Source: RGIG2041 sp045546315
GTDB taxonomy: Bacteria; Bacillota; Clostridia; UBA1381; UMGS1253
Assembly: GCA_045546315.1 (NCBI GenBank)
Contig: JAZQCN010000094.1
Coordinates: forward strand, 1-5,373
Direction: 5' to 3'
Length of the DNA stretch: 5,373 bases
A program made the position numbers and the translations under genes. The notes beneath the pieces were generated by a model. That model saw nothing but the letters and a program-made list of their open reading frames with translations. It was not told the DNA's origin and did not search any database. Every line of letters starts with the position of its first letter. Position 1 is the first letter of the stretch. Shown piece by piece: positions 1 through 4,890 of the stretch.

Positions 1-69
1 CTTACTATTATTAGTCACTTCTTCCTCTTTTGAAGTTTCAATCTCTATTCTTTTCAGTTCTTCCATCAT
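1..69 (-). CDS. possible N-terminus of a gene running off the left edge
   Basis: Reading the minus strand from a double ATG at 64-69, 23 codons stay open to the window edge. The peptide is hydrophilic and rich in Glu and Lys (it begins MMEELKRIEIE and continues with SKEEE), as in a short coiled or charged leader. A purine-rich GAGGGG lies about 12 bases upstream, which is too far for a good ribosome binding site. The start also lies inside an imperfect repeat whose other copy (85-106) encodes a similar MEKLK in another frame. It could be a real gene start, a remnant, or chance in AT-rich DNA. I recognise no family. Confidence 0.2.
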   Translation of the reverse strand, partial: MMEELKRIEIETSKEEEVTNNSK

Positions 70-106
70 ATGCTTTAAACACCCCTCTATTTTTCAGTTT
101 TTCCAT
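43..106. repeat. imperfect direct repeat, two copies about 42 bp apart
   Basis: Copy one (43-66) and copy two (85-106) share the pattern CTCTATT(CT)TTTCAGTT(C/T)TTCCAT. They differ by a 2-base gap and one substitution. On the minus strand both copies read ATGGAA(A/G)AACTGAAAA followed by ATAGAG. This looks like an old local duplication. It is too short and too solitary for a CRISPR or a known element. Confidence 0.5.
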
Positions 107-161
107 TAAATCCACAAATTGACTCTACAAGGCACCAACAGATACAGTTTATGAAATCCCA

Positions 162-198
162 GAATTCAATTCATTCCGTCAGGCAATTCATTGAATTC
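162..198. repeat. 9-bp perfect inverted repeat (GAATTCAAT / ATTGAATTC)
   Basis: GAATTCAAT at 162-170 is the exact reverse complement of ATTGAATTC at 190-198, with a 19-base spacer. CAATTCATT also occurs twice directly, at 167-175 and 184-192, interleaved with the inverted arms. The AT-only stem would be weak as RNA and no T run follows on either strand, so it is not a terminator. It could be a protein-binding dyad, the end of a small decayed element, or chance in AT-rich DNA. Confidence 0.45.
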
Positions 199-214
199 AA
201 CTTCGTTGAAATCA
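192..214. repeat. small imperfect hairpin after the LysR gene
   Basis: TTCAAC (196-201) pairs exactly with GTTGAA (205-210) around a 3-base loop. TGA (192-194) and TCA (212-214) extend the stem past one A-A mismatch. It sits 25 bases after the regulator's stop codon and might stabilise the 3' end of that mRNA. The absence of a T run and the low GC of the stem argue against an intrinsic terminator. Confidence 0.35.
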
Positions 215-238
215 TTATACAACATCCACACTGCAAAA

Positions 239-1114
239 TCAATCGAGCTTCGTATTTTCAATAAATTTCTTAAACTTCTGCATTGCCTCCGTCATATATA
301 CGCCCTTTTTCCAAGCAAGGCTGATATCGACATATAGCGGCTCGTTTAGGGACAAAAGCGCAACGGAGTCGATATTTTGCGCAAGCTCACGGAACATAAA
401 GCCGACAGCAACATTGCTGTTTAAGATGCTCGAAAGCGAGGAAAGCTGATCCGTTTGCAAAACGATGTTCGGTTCAATACCTGCAAGTGCAAACCGGCGC
501 TTTAATTCCTCCGTCTGGAAAAAGGAATCGCGAAACATCACGAGCGGCACTTCGGCAAGCTCGCGCAAATCCAACCTATCCTTATCTGCCAACGGATGCT
601 GCTTCGGCACACAGCACACAACCTCCACCCGCGTGACCGGAATTGTAACCAAGTCGCGCTCCGGTGCGGTGTTATGCGATACAAAAAACATATCTAAAAT
701 ATCGTCGTTTAATCGGGTGTGCAAGGCTCTGCGCCCGACCTCGCTGACATACATATTGATTTCCGGGTGCTGCAACAAAAATTCGCCGTAAATCTTCGGC
801 AAAAAGAGGGAGCTGAGCATCGGCGGAATACCCACGCGCAGCCGTTTCTTCTCCTGCCCGAGCGCGTGCATGGTTTTCTCCACCGAATCGGCGTGCGAAA
901 GCAATTCCTTGCTCATCTCGCGCAGCTGCTCGCCTGCCGCCGTCAGCTGCATACCGTTGTGCCGGCGCTGAAACAATTCGACATGAAACTCCTTTTCAAG
1001 CGCCGCAATCGCGCTTGACAAAGACGGCTGCGAAATGTGCAATCGCGCCGCTGCCGCCGAAACCGTTTGGTATGTACAAACCGCCTGAAAATATTTCAGC
1101 TGTATCAGATTCAT
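239..1114 (-). CDS. LysR-family transcriptional regulator, likely controlling the divergent dehydrogenase operon
   Basis: This 291-residue DNA-binding regulator has the normal LysR layout and length (about 300). Residues 1-60 form the winged helix-turn-helix: MNLIQLKYFQAV, then SAAAARLHISQPSLSSAIAALE at about 19-40, then ELFQRR and LTAAGE. A linker helix spans about 61-90. The effector-binding domain begins at RLRVGIPP (about 91-98) and runs to the C-terminus. I chose ATG at 1112-1114 because a GGGTGA Shine-Dalgarno (1120-1125) sits five bases upstream. The in-frame GTG at 1121-1123 falls inside that site and would be the third base of the predicted transcript. Known members bind a T-N11-A palindrome, repress their own gene and activate the divergent one when a small acid binds. 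The sequence shows such a palindrome between the two genes. The pairing copies E. coli dmlR/dmlA, but which acid it senses is inference. Confidence 0.93.
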   Translation of the reverse strand: MNLIQLKYFQAVCTYQTVSAAAARLHISQPSLSSAIAALEKEFHVELFQRRHNGMQLTAAGEQLREMSKELLSHADSVEKTMHALGQEKKRLRVGIPPMLSSLFLPKIYGEFLLQHPEINMYVSEVGRRALHTRLNDDILDMFFVSHNTAPERDLVTIPVTRVEVVCCVPKQHPLADKDRLDLRELAEVPLVMFRDSFFQTEELKRRFALAGIEPNIVLQTDQLSSLSSILNSNVAVGFMFRELAQNIDSVALLSLNEPLYVDISLAWKKGVYMTEAMQKFKKFIENTKLD

Positions 1115-1119
1115 AAAAA

Positions 1120-1125
1120 TCACCC
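1120..1125 (-). promoter_or_regulatory. Shine-Dalgarno that fixes the LysR start
   Basis: Read on the minus strand this is GGGTGA, five bases from ATG at 1114. The predicted transcript begins at about 1125, so the site is the very first thing on the message and the leader is only about 11 bases. That rules against the GTG at 1123 as a normally initiated start. Confidence 0.6.
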
Positions 1126-1131
1126 AAAATC

Positions 1132-1160
1132 ATTATATAGTTTAAACCTATACTTGTCAA
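1132..1160 (-). promoter_or_regulatory. perfect-consensus sigma-A promoter for the LysR gene
   Basis: On the minus strand the -35 is TTGACA (1155-1160) and the -10 is TATAAT (1132-1137), separated by exactly 17 bases. All twelve hexamer positions match the consensus. The expected start is the G at about 1125. Such a strong promoter on a regulator gene implies it is normally held down, which fits the palindrome (1136-1152) filling most of its spacer and touching the -10. Confidence 0.82.
1136..1152. promoter_or_regulatory. LysR-type operator (T-N11-A palindrome)
   Basis: Arms TATAG and CTATA (1136-1140 and 1148-1152) flank a TTTAAAC-type centre, and 15 of 17 positions obey the dyad, counting the centre as neutral. 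T1138 and A1150 give the T-N11-A signature of LysR sites. Its centre lies at about -64 from the predicted start of the dehydrogenase operon, the classical position of the recognition site for LysR activators. It also overlaps the spacer and -10 of the regulator's own promoter, which predicts autorepression. The site and its position are seen in the sequence. Occupancy by this regulator is inference. Confidence 0.7.
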
Positions 1161-1172
1161 GAAATTATGTAT

Positions 1173-1201
1173 TTTACAAATAGCTAAAAGCGTGCTATAC
1201 T
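1173..1201 (+). promoter_or_regulatory. sigma-A promoter with extended -10 for the dehydrogenase/hydrolase operon
   Basis: TTTACA (1173-1178) and TATACT (1196-1201) are 17 bases apart. TG at 1193-1194 one base before the -10 makes it an extended -10 promoter. Transcription should begin at A1208, giving a 21-base leader that ends with a strong ribosome binding site. A TGTA-TTT-TACA dyad (1168-1178) covers the -35. Confidence 0.75.
1180..1198. promoter_or_regulatory. second ATAG/CTAT dyad, candidate LysR activation site
   Basis: ATAGC (1180-1184) and GCTAT (1194-1198) form a perfect inverted repeat with 9 bases between, centred near -19 and entering the -10. It uses the same ATAG/CTAT half-sites as the operator at 1136-1152 but with wider spacing. 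The word CTATACT occurs at both places, 47 bases apart. LysR tetramers contact a second, looser site close to the promoter and shift along it on ligand binding, and this is the best candidate. Confidence 0.45.
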
Positions 1202-1213
1202 GAAGGCAACTTC

Positions 1214-1220
1214 AAGGAGG
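1214..1220 (+). promoter_or_regulatory. strong ribosome binding site of the dehydrogenase
   Basis: AAGGAGG lies eight bases before ATG at 1229, a near-perfect Shine-Dalgarno at good spacing. It fixes the start and indicates high translation. Confidence 0.8.
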
Positions 1221-1228
1221 TTTTTACT

Positions 1229-2287
1229 ATGACAACACATAAAATCGCAGTTATTGCCGGCGACGGCATCGGCCCGGAGGTCATTGACGAGGGCATTAAG
1301 GTATTAAACGCGGTTGCCGCAAAGGACGGCAGCTTCAAATTCGAATTCACGCACTTTCCGTGGGGCTGTGAATACTACAAAGAAAACGGCTATATGATGC
1401 CGGCAGACGGTATCGAAACCTTAAGCAAGTTCGACGCCATTTTCCTCGGCGCGGTCGGCGCGCCGGGTGTGCCGGACCACATTTCCCTTTGGGATTTGCT
1501 TTTAATCATCCGCAAAAGCTTCGACCAGTACATCAACCTGCGCCCGGTAAAGCTGTTAAAGGGCGCGCCGTGTCCGCTGAAAGATGCAAAAGTAGAAGAC
1601 ATTGATATGGTGTTCGTTCGCGAAAACACAGAGGGCGAGTATGCCGGCAGCGGCAGCTGGCTCTTTAAGGGCAAGGAAAACGAAGTTGTAATCCAGGACG
1701 GCGTATTCTCGCGCAAGGGCTGCGAGCGCGTCATACGCTACGCTTACGAGCTTGCAAAATCGCAGGGTAAGTCGCTCACCAGCATCAGCAAGGCAAACGC
1801 ATTAAACTACTCTATGGTTTTCTGGGATCAGATTTTTGCCGAGGTCGGCAAGGAGTACCCGGAGGTAAAGACCTATTCTTACTTAGTCGATGCCGCAAGC
1901 ATGTTTATGGTCAAGGATCCGAAGCGCTTTGAGGTGGTGGTTACCTCGAATCTGTTCGGCGATATTTTAACTGACCTCGGTGCGGCTATTGCCGGCGGTA
2001 TGGGCCTTGCCGCAGGCGCAAACTTAAATCCGGAAAGAAAATTCCCGTCTATGTTTGAGCCGATTCACGGCTCTGCACCGGACATTGCAGGCACAGGCAA
2101 GGCAAATCCGCTTGCAACCGTATGGTCGGCAAGCCAGCTGCTTGATTTCTTCGGCCACGAGGCTTGGGGCAAGCGCTTAATTGACATCATCGAAGAGGTG
2201 CTGACAGAAGAAAAGGTGCTCACCCCGGATTTGGGCGGCACGGCAACCTGCAGCGAAGTCGGCGACGAGGTTGTTCGCAAAATTTAA
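1229..2287 (+). CDS. tartrate dehydrogenase / D-malate dehydrogenase (NAD, decarboxylating)
   Basis: The 352-residue cytosolic enzyme belongs to the isocitrate/isopropylmalate dehydrogenase superfamily, tartrate/D-malate (TtuC/DmlA) branch, at full family length. Family members oxidise D-malate to pyruvate and CO2 and act on tartrate isomers, using NAD with a divalent metal and K+. Visible motifs are GDGIGPEV (11-18), VPDHISLW (81-88) and the branch-typical FDQYINLRP (98-106) with substrate-binding Arg95 and Arg105. These are followed by VRENTEGEY (130-138) with Arg131 and Tyr138, Lys188 in TSISKAN, Asp221, and NLFGDILTDLG with metal ligands Asp245 and Asp249. HGSAPDIAG (280-288) carries the Asp-Ile of NAD-users instead of the Lys-Tyr of NADP-isocitrate enzymes. 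The hydrolase gene starts 13 bases downstream. Isopropylmalate dehydrogenase is less likely because of the 98-106 motif and the lack of leu neighbours. The exact preferred substrate cannot be read. Confidence 0.9.
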   Translation: MTTHKIAVIAGDGIGPEVIDEGIKVLNAVAAKDGSFKFEFTHFPWGCEYYKENGYMMPADGIETLSKFDAIFLGAVGAPGVPDHISLWDLLLIIRKSFDQYINLRPVKLLKGAPCPLKDAKVEDIDMVFVRENTEGEYAGSGSWLFKGKENEVVIQDGVFSRKGCERVIRYAYELAKSQGKSLTSISKANALNYSMVFWDQIFAEVGKEYPEVKTYSYLVDAASMFMVKDPKRFEVVVTSNLFGDILTDLGAAIAGGMGLAAGANLNPERKFPSMFEPIHGSAPDIAGTGKANPLATVWSASQLLDFFGHEAWGKRLIDIIEEVLTEEKVLTPDLGGTATCSEVGDEVVRKI

Positions 2288-2293
2288 AGGAGG
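2286..2293 (+). promoter_or_regulatory. ribosome binding site that sets the hydrolase start
   Basis: AAAGGAGG overlaps the last two bases of the dehydrogenase's TAA stop and lies seven bases before ATG at 2301. An earlier in-frame ATG at 2271 lies inside the dehydrogenase gene without such a site, so 2301 is the start. The overlap points to coupled expression from one transcript. Confidence 0.75.
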
Positions 2294-2300
2294 CTTTAAA

Positions 2301-3065
2301 ATGAGCAACGCAATCATGCCATTTGAAATACACAAAAACATATTCTTTGTCGGCAGCAAGCGCGTATCCGTGCATGTTTTTAAAACGAGTGCAGGGCTTG
2401 TGATGCTCGACACCGGCTACCCGGATATGTACGATGAAATTATTGAAAATATGCAAAAGGTCGGACTTGACCCGAAGGACATCTGCGCCATCATTCACTC
2501 GCACGGACATATTGACCATTTCGGCTGCACAACAAAGCTCAAAGCGCTCAGCAACGCAAAAACCTACATCAGCCGCATTGACAACGAAATTGCAAACGGC
2601 ACTTTAAACCTTTCGTGGGCAGACGAGACCGGCTATCTGCATACGCCGTTTGTCTGCGATGTTTTAATTGACGACGGCGACAGCTTCACCATCGGCGACA
2701 TCACTATCCGTTGCCGCCTCACGCCGGGACATACCGACGGTACGCTTTCCTTCTTTATCACGATGCAAGACGGCAGCATCGCCGCAATGCACGGCGGTGT
2801 CGGCAGAAACACGATGACGAAAAAGTTTTTGGAAAAATACAACCTTTCGCCAAGCTGTATAGATGTATTTAAAGAAGGTCTGCACGCACTAAAAGATGAA
2901 CGCGTCGACCTTGTACTCGGCAACCACCCGGGGCAAAGCGATACCGAAGGCAAGCTTGCAAAGGTGCTTGCCGGCGAATCTGCAATAGACAAAGACGAAT
3001 GGGTGCGCTTTTTAGAAGCGCAGGAAGCAGCACTTGCGGCACACAGAATCAAGGAAGGCTTTTAA
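2301..3065 (+). CDS. metallo-beta-lactamase-fold hydrolase, substrate unknown
   Basis: This 254-residue protein has no signal peptide or membrane segment, so it is probably cytosolic. The metal site is nearly complete: LDTG (36-39), the HxHxDH motif as HGHIDH (68-73: His68, His70, Asp72, His73), TPGHTDG (142-148, His144) and LGNHPG with His209. The strand where many family members carry a bridging Asp (usually GD) reads AAMHGGVGR (161-169), so that Asp is missing. Ligands His/His/His and Asp/His/His match subclass B3-like proteins. This could bind two zinc ions, but resemblance in ligands is not evidence of beta-lactamase activity, and B3 lactamases are exported. It follows the dehydrogenase by 13 bases and ends just before the shared terminator, so it is expected to be made with it. 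A role on an ester, thioester or lactone of the same pathway is possible but unproven. Confidence 0.85.
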   Translation: MSNAIMPFEIHKNIFFVGSKRVSVHVFKTSAGLVMLDTGYPDMYDEIIENMQKVGLDPKDICAIIHSHGHIDHFGCTTKLKALSNAKTYISRIDNEIANGTLNLSWADETGYLHTPFVCDVLIDDGDSFTIGDITIRCRLTPGHTDGTLSFFITMQDGSIAAMHGGVGRNTMTKKFLEKYNLSPSCIDVFKEGLHALKDERVDLVLGNHPGQSDTEGKLAKVLAGESAIDKDEWVRFLEAQEAALAAHRIKEGF

Positions 3066-3066
3066 C

Positions 3067-3103
3067 AAAAAAGCAGAAACGAAAAATCGTTTCTGCTTTT
3101 TAT
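3067..3103. terminator. bidirectional intrinsic terminator between convergent operons
   Basis: AGCAGAAACGA (3072-3082) pairs perfectly with TCGTTTCTGCT (3087-3097) around an AAAA loop. The flanking A run (3067-3071) and T run (3098-3101) extend the stem to 15 bp. A T tract follows the stem on both strands. It lies two bases after the hydrolase stop and just beyond the stop of the minus-strand oxidoreductase, so it can end transcripts from both sides. Confidence 0.92.
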
Positions 3104-3108
3104 TTTAC

Positions 3109-4095
3109 TCACGCATTTCCCACACGCAAAACCACTTTGCCTATGTTTTCTCCTCTTTCTAAAATGTCCAAGGCTTCGTTTGCTTCCTCCAAAGGCAGAA
3201 CCTTATATATGGATGGCTTCATTTCGCCTTTTTCAATTTTTGGCCATACTTTTTCTACAAGTTCAGCAAGAAGCAAAGCTTTTTCTTCGCTTGTGCGTTT
3301 TCTGAGCATGCTTCCAACAAGGTGAAGCCCTTTTGTAAGAAGAGGTCTTAACATAATATTTGTCTCTGTGCCTGCAAGAGTGGAAATAACCACCCAATAT
3401 CCGCCTTCCGCCATATAAGGCAGGCTTTTGCCAAGGGTTTCTCCGCACAGACAATCCATTGACATATTGACAGGCGTACCATTTAGTTCTTCTTGTTTTA
3501 AAACCTCTGAAACATCCTGCTTCGTGGAATTGATAACCACATCCGCACCGAGTGATGTAATTTTTTCTGCAATCTCATCCGAAAGCACCGATGTAATAAC
3601 TCTTGCACCAAAAGCTTTTGCCATAGGAATTGCAACTGATGCAAGACCACTGGCTCCGGCAGGAATAAAAGCGGTATTCCCTTCTTTTAAGTGTCCTTCC
3701 CAAAACAAATTCAAATATGAAGTTGCATATGCTTCAGGCAGGGTAGCCGCCTCTTCAAAGCTTAAGTTTTTCGGCATTGGCATAACCATGCCTTCCGGCG
3801 CACAGACATACTGTGCATAACCGCCGCCTCCTAAAAGCGCACACACGGAATCACCAATTTTAAATCTTCCCTTTTGTTTTGCCGCTTCTCCCATAGCATC
3901 AACCGTGCCCGACACTTCAAGACCAGGCCACTCTGGCCAACCTTTTGGTGATGGATATGTGCCTTTCTTTTGCAACAGGTCAGCACGATTTATACCAATT
4001 GCCTTGATTTTTATGCGTATTTCATCATCTTTTACAGAGGGCATTTCAACATCTGTAAATAACAATTTTCCATCTTTTACTAGCATTGCTTTCAT
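3109..4095 (-). CDS. PIG3-type NAD(P)H:quinone oxidoreductase (zinc-free MDR family)
   Basis: The 328-residue protein is a medium-chain dehydrogenase/reductase of the quinone oxidoreductase (PIG3/TP53I3-like) branch, at family length. Members reduce quinones or other activated carbonyls with NAD(P)H. Visible are GINRADLLQKKGTYP (34-48), WPGLEVSG (56-63), GDSVCALLGGGGYAQYV (81-97), the EEAATLPEAYATSYLNLF segment (114-131), the nucleotide loop PAGASGLASVAI (145-156), and a C-terminal VWPKIEKGEMKP...PLEEANEAL...GKVVL (283-323). The cysteine ligands of zinc alcohol dehydrogenases are absent. The loop normally ends G-V-G or G-I-G but here is G150-L-A152, an unusual change. It is the last gene of a minus-strand operon: its ATG is one base after the SDR stop, and an AAAGGA within that gene's last codons serves as ribosome binding site. 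Its substrate is unknown and, given the company, may not be a quinone. Confidence 0.9.
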   Translation of the reverse strand: MKAMLVKDGKLLFTDVEMPSVKDDEIRIKIKAIGINRADLLQKKGTYPSPKGWPEWPGLEVSGTVDAMGEAAKQKGRFKIGDSVCALLGGGGYAQYVCAPEGMVMPMPKNLSFEEAATLPEAYATSYLNLFWEGHLKEGNTAFIPAGASGLASVAIPMAKAFGARVITSVLSDEIAEKITSLGADVVINSTKQDVSEVLKQEELNGTPVNMSMDCLCGETLGKSLPYMAEGGYWVVISTLAGTETNIMLRPLLTKGLHLVGSMLRKRTSEEKALLLAELVEKVWPKIEKGEMKPSIYKVLPLEEANEALDILERGENIGKVVLRVGNA

Positions 4096-4096
4096 A

Positions 4097-4861
4097 TCAA
4101 TCAGTTCCTTTCATAGACAAGGTTCTTCCGCCGTCGCAGACATATGTCTGTCCTGTTATAAATCTTGCTTTATCCGAAACTAAAAACTCTACAAGATTTG
4201 CAATGTCCTCCGCAACGCATTTTTCTCCCAGAAGATTTGTTTCTAATGTCCTCTTTGTATCAGTATCTTCGCCCGGACGCTGTACTACTCCCGGAGCAAC
4301 CGAGTTTACATTTATCTTATATGGACCAAGCTCTTTCGCAAGCGCTTTGGTAAGAGCAATTACGCCGCCCTTTGATGCTGCATAATCACAGCAGGTTGCA
4401 AGTCCGTTAAGACCTACTGCAGATGAGAAGTTTATTATTTTTCCCCCTTCACCCTGTTTAATCATAACCCTCGCTGCAGCTCTTGATGCCCAAAATGCAC
4501 CATACAAATTTATTTTCAGCACCTTGTCAATAACATAATCCTCCTGTTCAACAAGCGGTACATATTTTGCGTCCTTGCCTGCAATTCTCGCACTTCCACC
4601 TGCAATGTGTACCATAATGTCAAGCCTTCCGAAATCATTTACAATCTTATCAACTGTGTCATCGACACTTTGCGAGTCTGTTACATCAAAAACATAGCCT
4701 TTTGCAGTTCCACCGATTTCCGTAATTCTTTTAACTGTTTTTTCAACAGCTTCAGTATTTATATCACATACTGCAATTTTAATTCCTTGTTTTGCAAGAG
4801 TAACTGCAGTTTCACCGCCGATGTATCCGCCCGCGCCTGTAATAAATGCTACTTTATTCAT
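4097..4861 (-). CDS. classical short-chain dehydrogenase/reductase (SDR)
   Basis: The 254-residue cytosolic enzyme has the length and order of classical SDRs. It shows the nucleotide loop TGAGGYIG (8-15), Asp33 at the end of strand two (CDIN), which favours NAD over NADP, FDV (58-60), and IAGG (86-89) in place of the usual NNAG. Next come the catalytic Asn118 (KINLYG), Ser147 (NFSSAVG), Tyr160 and Lys164 (YAASKGG), APG (189-191) and the C-terminal ITGQTYVCDGG (235-245). A GAGAGG ten bases upstream of the ATG is an acceptable ribosome binding site. It lies 29 bases after a Gfo/Idh/MocA gene and one base before a PIG3-type reductase in a single direction, so it is the middle gene of one transcript. 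Such enzymes interconvert secondary alcohols and ketones on sugars, polyols, acyl carriers or steroids. A biosynthetic FabG is unlikely because no fatty-acid genes are near. The substrate is not readable. Confidence 0.9.
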   Translation of the reverse strand: MNKVAFITGAGGYIGGETAVTLAKQGIKIAVCDINTEAVEKTVKRITEIGGTAKGYVFDVTDSQSVDDTVDKIVNDFGRLDIMVHIAGGSARIAGKDAKYVPLVEQEDYVIDKVLKINLYGAFWASRAAARVMIKQGEGGKIINFSSAVGLNGLATCCDYAASKGGVIALTKALAKELGPYKINVNSVAPGVVQRPGEDTDTKRTLETNLLGEKCVAEDIANLVEFLVSDKARFITGQTYVCDGGRTLSMKGTD

Positions 4862-4890
4862 TTTTCAAACGCCTCTCTTTCTTTGACATA

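Larger units (their letters stand above)
1..238. other. AT-rich intergenic stretch downstream of the LysR gene
   Basis: This stretch follows the stop codon of the minus-strand regulator and is clearly more AT-rich than that gene. I see no complete gene in it. It holds a 42-bp-spaced imperfect direct repeat (43-66 and 85-106), a 9-bp perfect inverted repeat with EcoRI-like GAATTC ends (162-198), a small imperfect hairpin (192-214), and a short open frame leaving the left edge (1-69, minus strand). No hairpin followed by a T run is present on the minus strand, so the regulator has no obvious intrinsic terminator here. The pile-up of small repeats and broken open frames is what decayed sequence or an old insertion boundary would look like, but that is inference. 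Confidence 0.6.

Noticed and set aside
43..106. CRISPR array fragment
   Set aside because: There are only two diverged copies with about 18 bases between them, no third copy, and no cas genes in the window.
192..214. Intrinsic terminator for the LysR gene
   Set aside because: The stem is short and AT-rich with a mismatch, and no T run follows it on the minus strand.
1115..1123. GTG at 1121-1123 as the start of the LysR gene (294 residues)
   Set aside because: It lies inside the GGGTGA Shine-Dalgarno and about three bases from the predicted transcript start. LysR proteins typically begin at the residue matching the ATG at 1114, a few residues before the L-x-x-F segment.
1168..1178. TGTA-TTT-TACA dyad as a catabolite-repression (cre) site
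   Set aside because: It lacks the central CG and the flanking TGNAA pattern of cre sites. It more probably is just the -35 neighbourhood.
1390..1734. Long antisense open frame within the dehydrogenase gene, and similar ones at 2633-3052, 3428-3820 and 4086-4385
   Set aside because: Each lies wholly or almost wholly over a well-recognised gene on the other strand, lacks a convincing ribosome binding site, and gives Ser/Pro/Arg-rich or otherwise unrecognisable protein typical of shadow frames.
1229..2287. 3-isopropylmalate or isocitrate dehydrogenase
   Set aside because: The FDQYINLRP and VPDHISLW motifs are those of the tartrate/D-malate branch. There are no leucine-pathway neighbours, and HGSAPDIAG excludes the NADP-isocitrate type.
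2271..2300. Upstream in-frame ATG adding ten residues to the hydrolase
   Set aside because: It overlaps the dehydrogenase coding end and lacks a ribosome binding site, while AAAGGAGG is spaced correctly for ATG at 2301.
2301..3065. Antibiotic-resistance metallo-beta-lactamase
   Set aside because: Although the ligand pattern is B3-like, there is no signal peptide and the gene sits in a metabolic operon. The fold covers many unrelated hydrolases.
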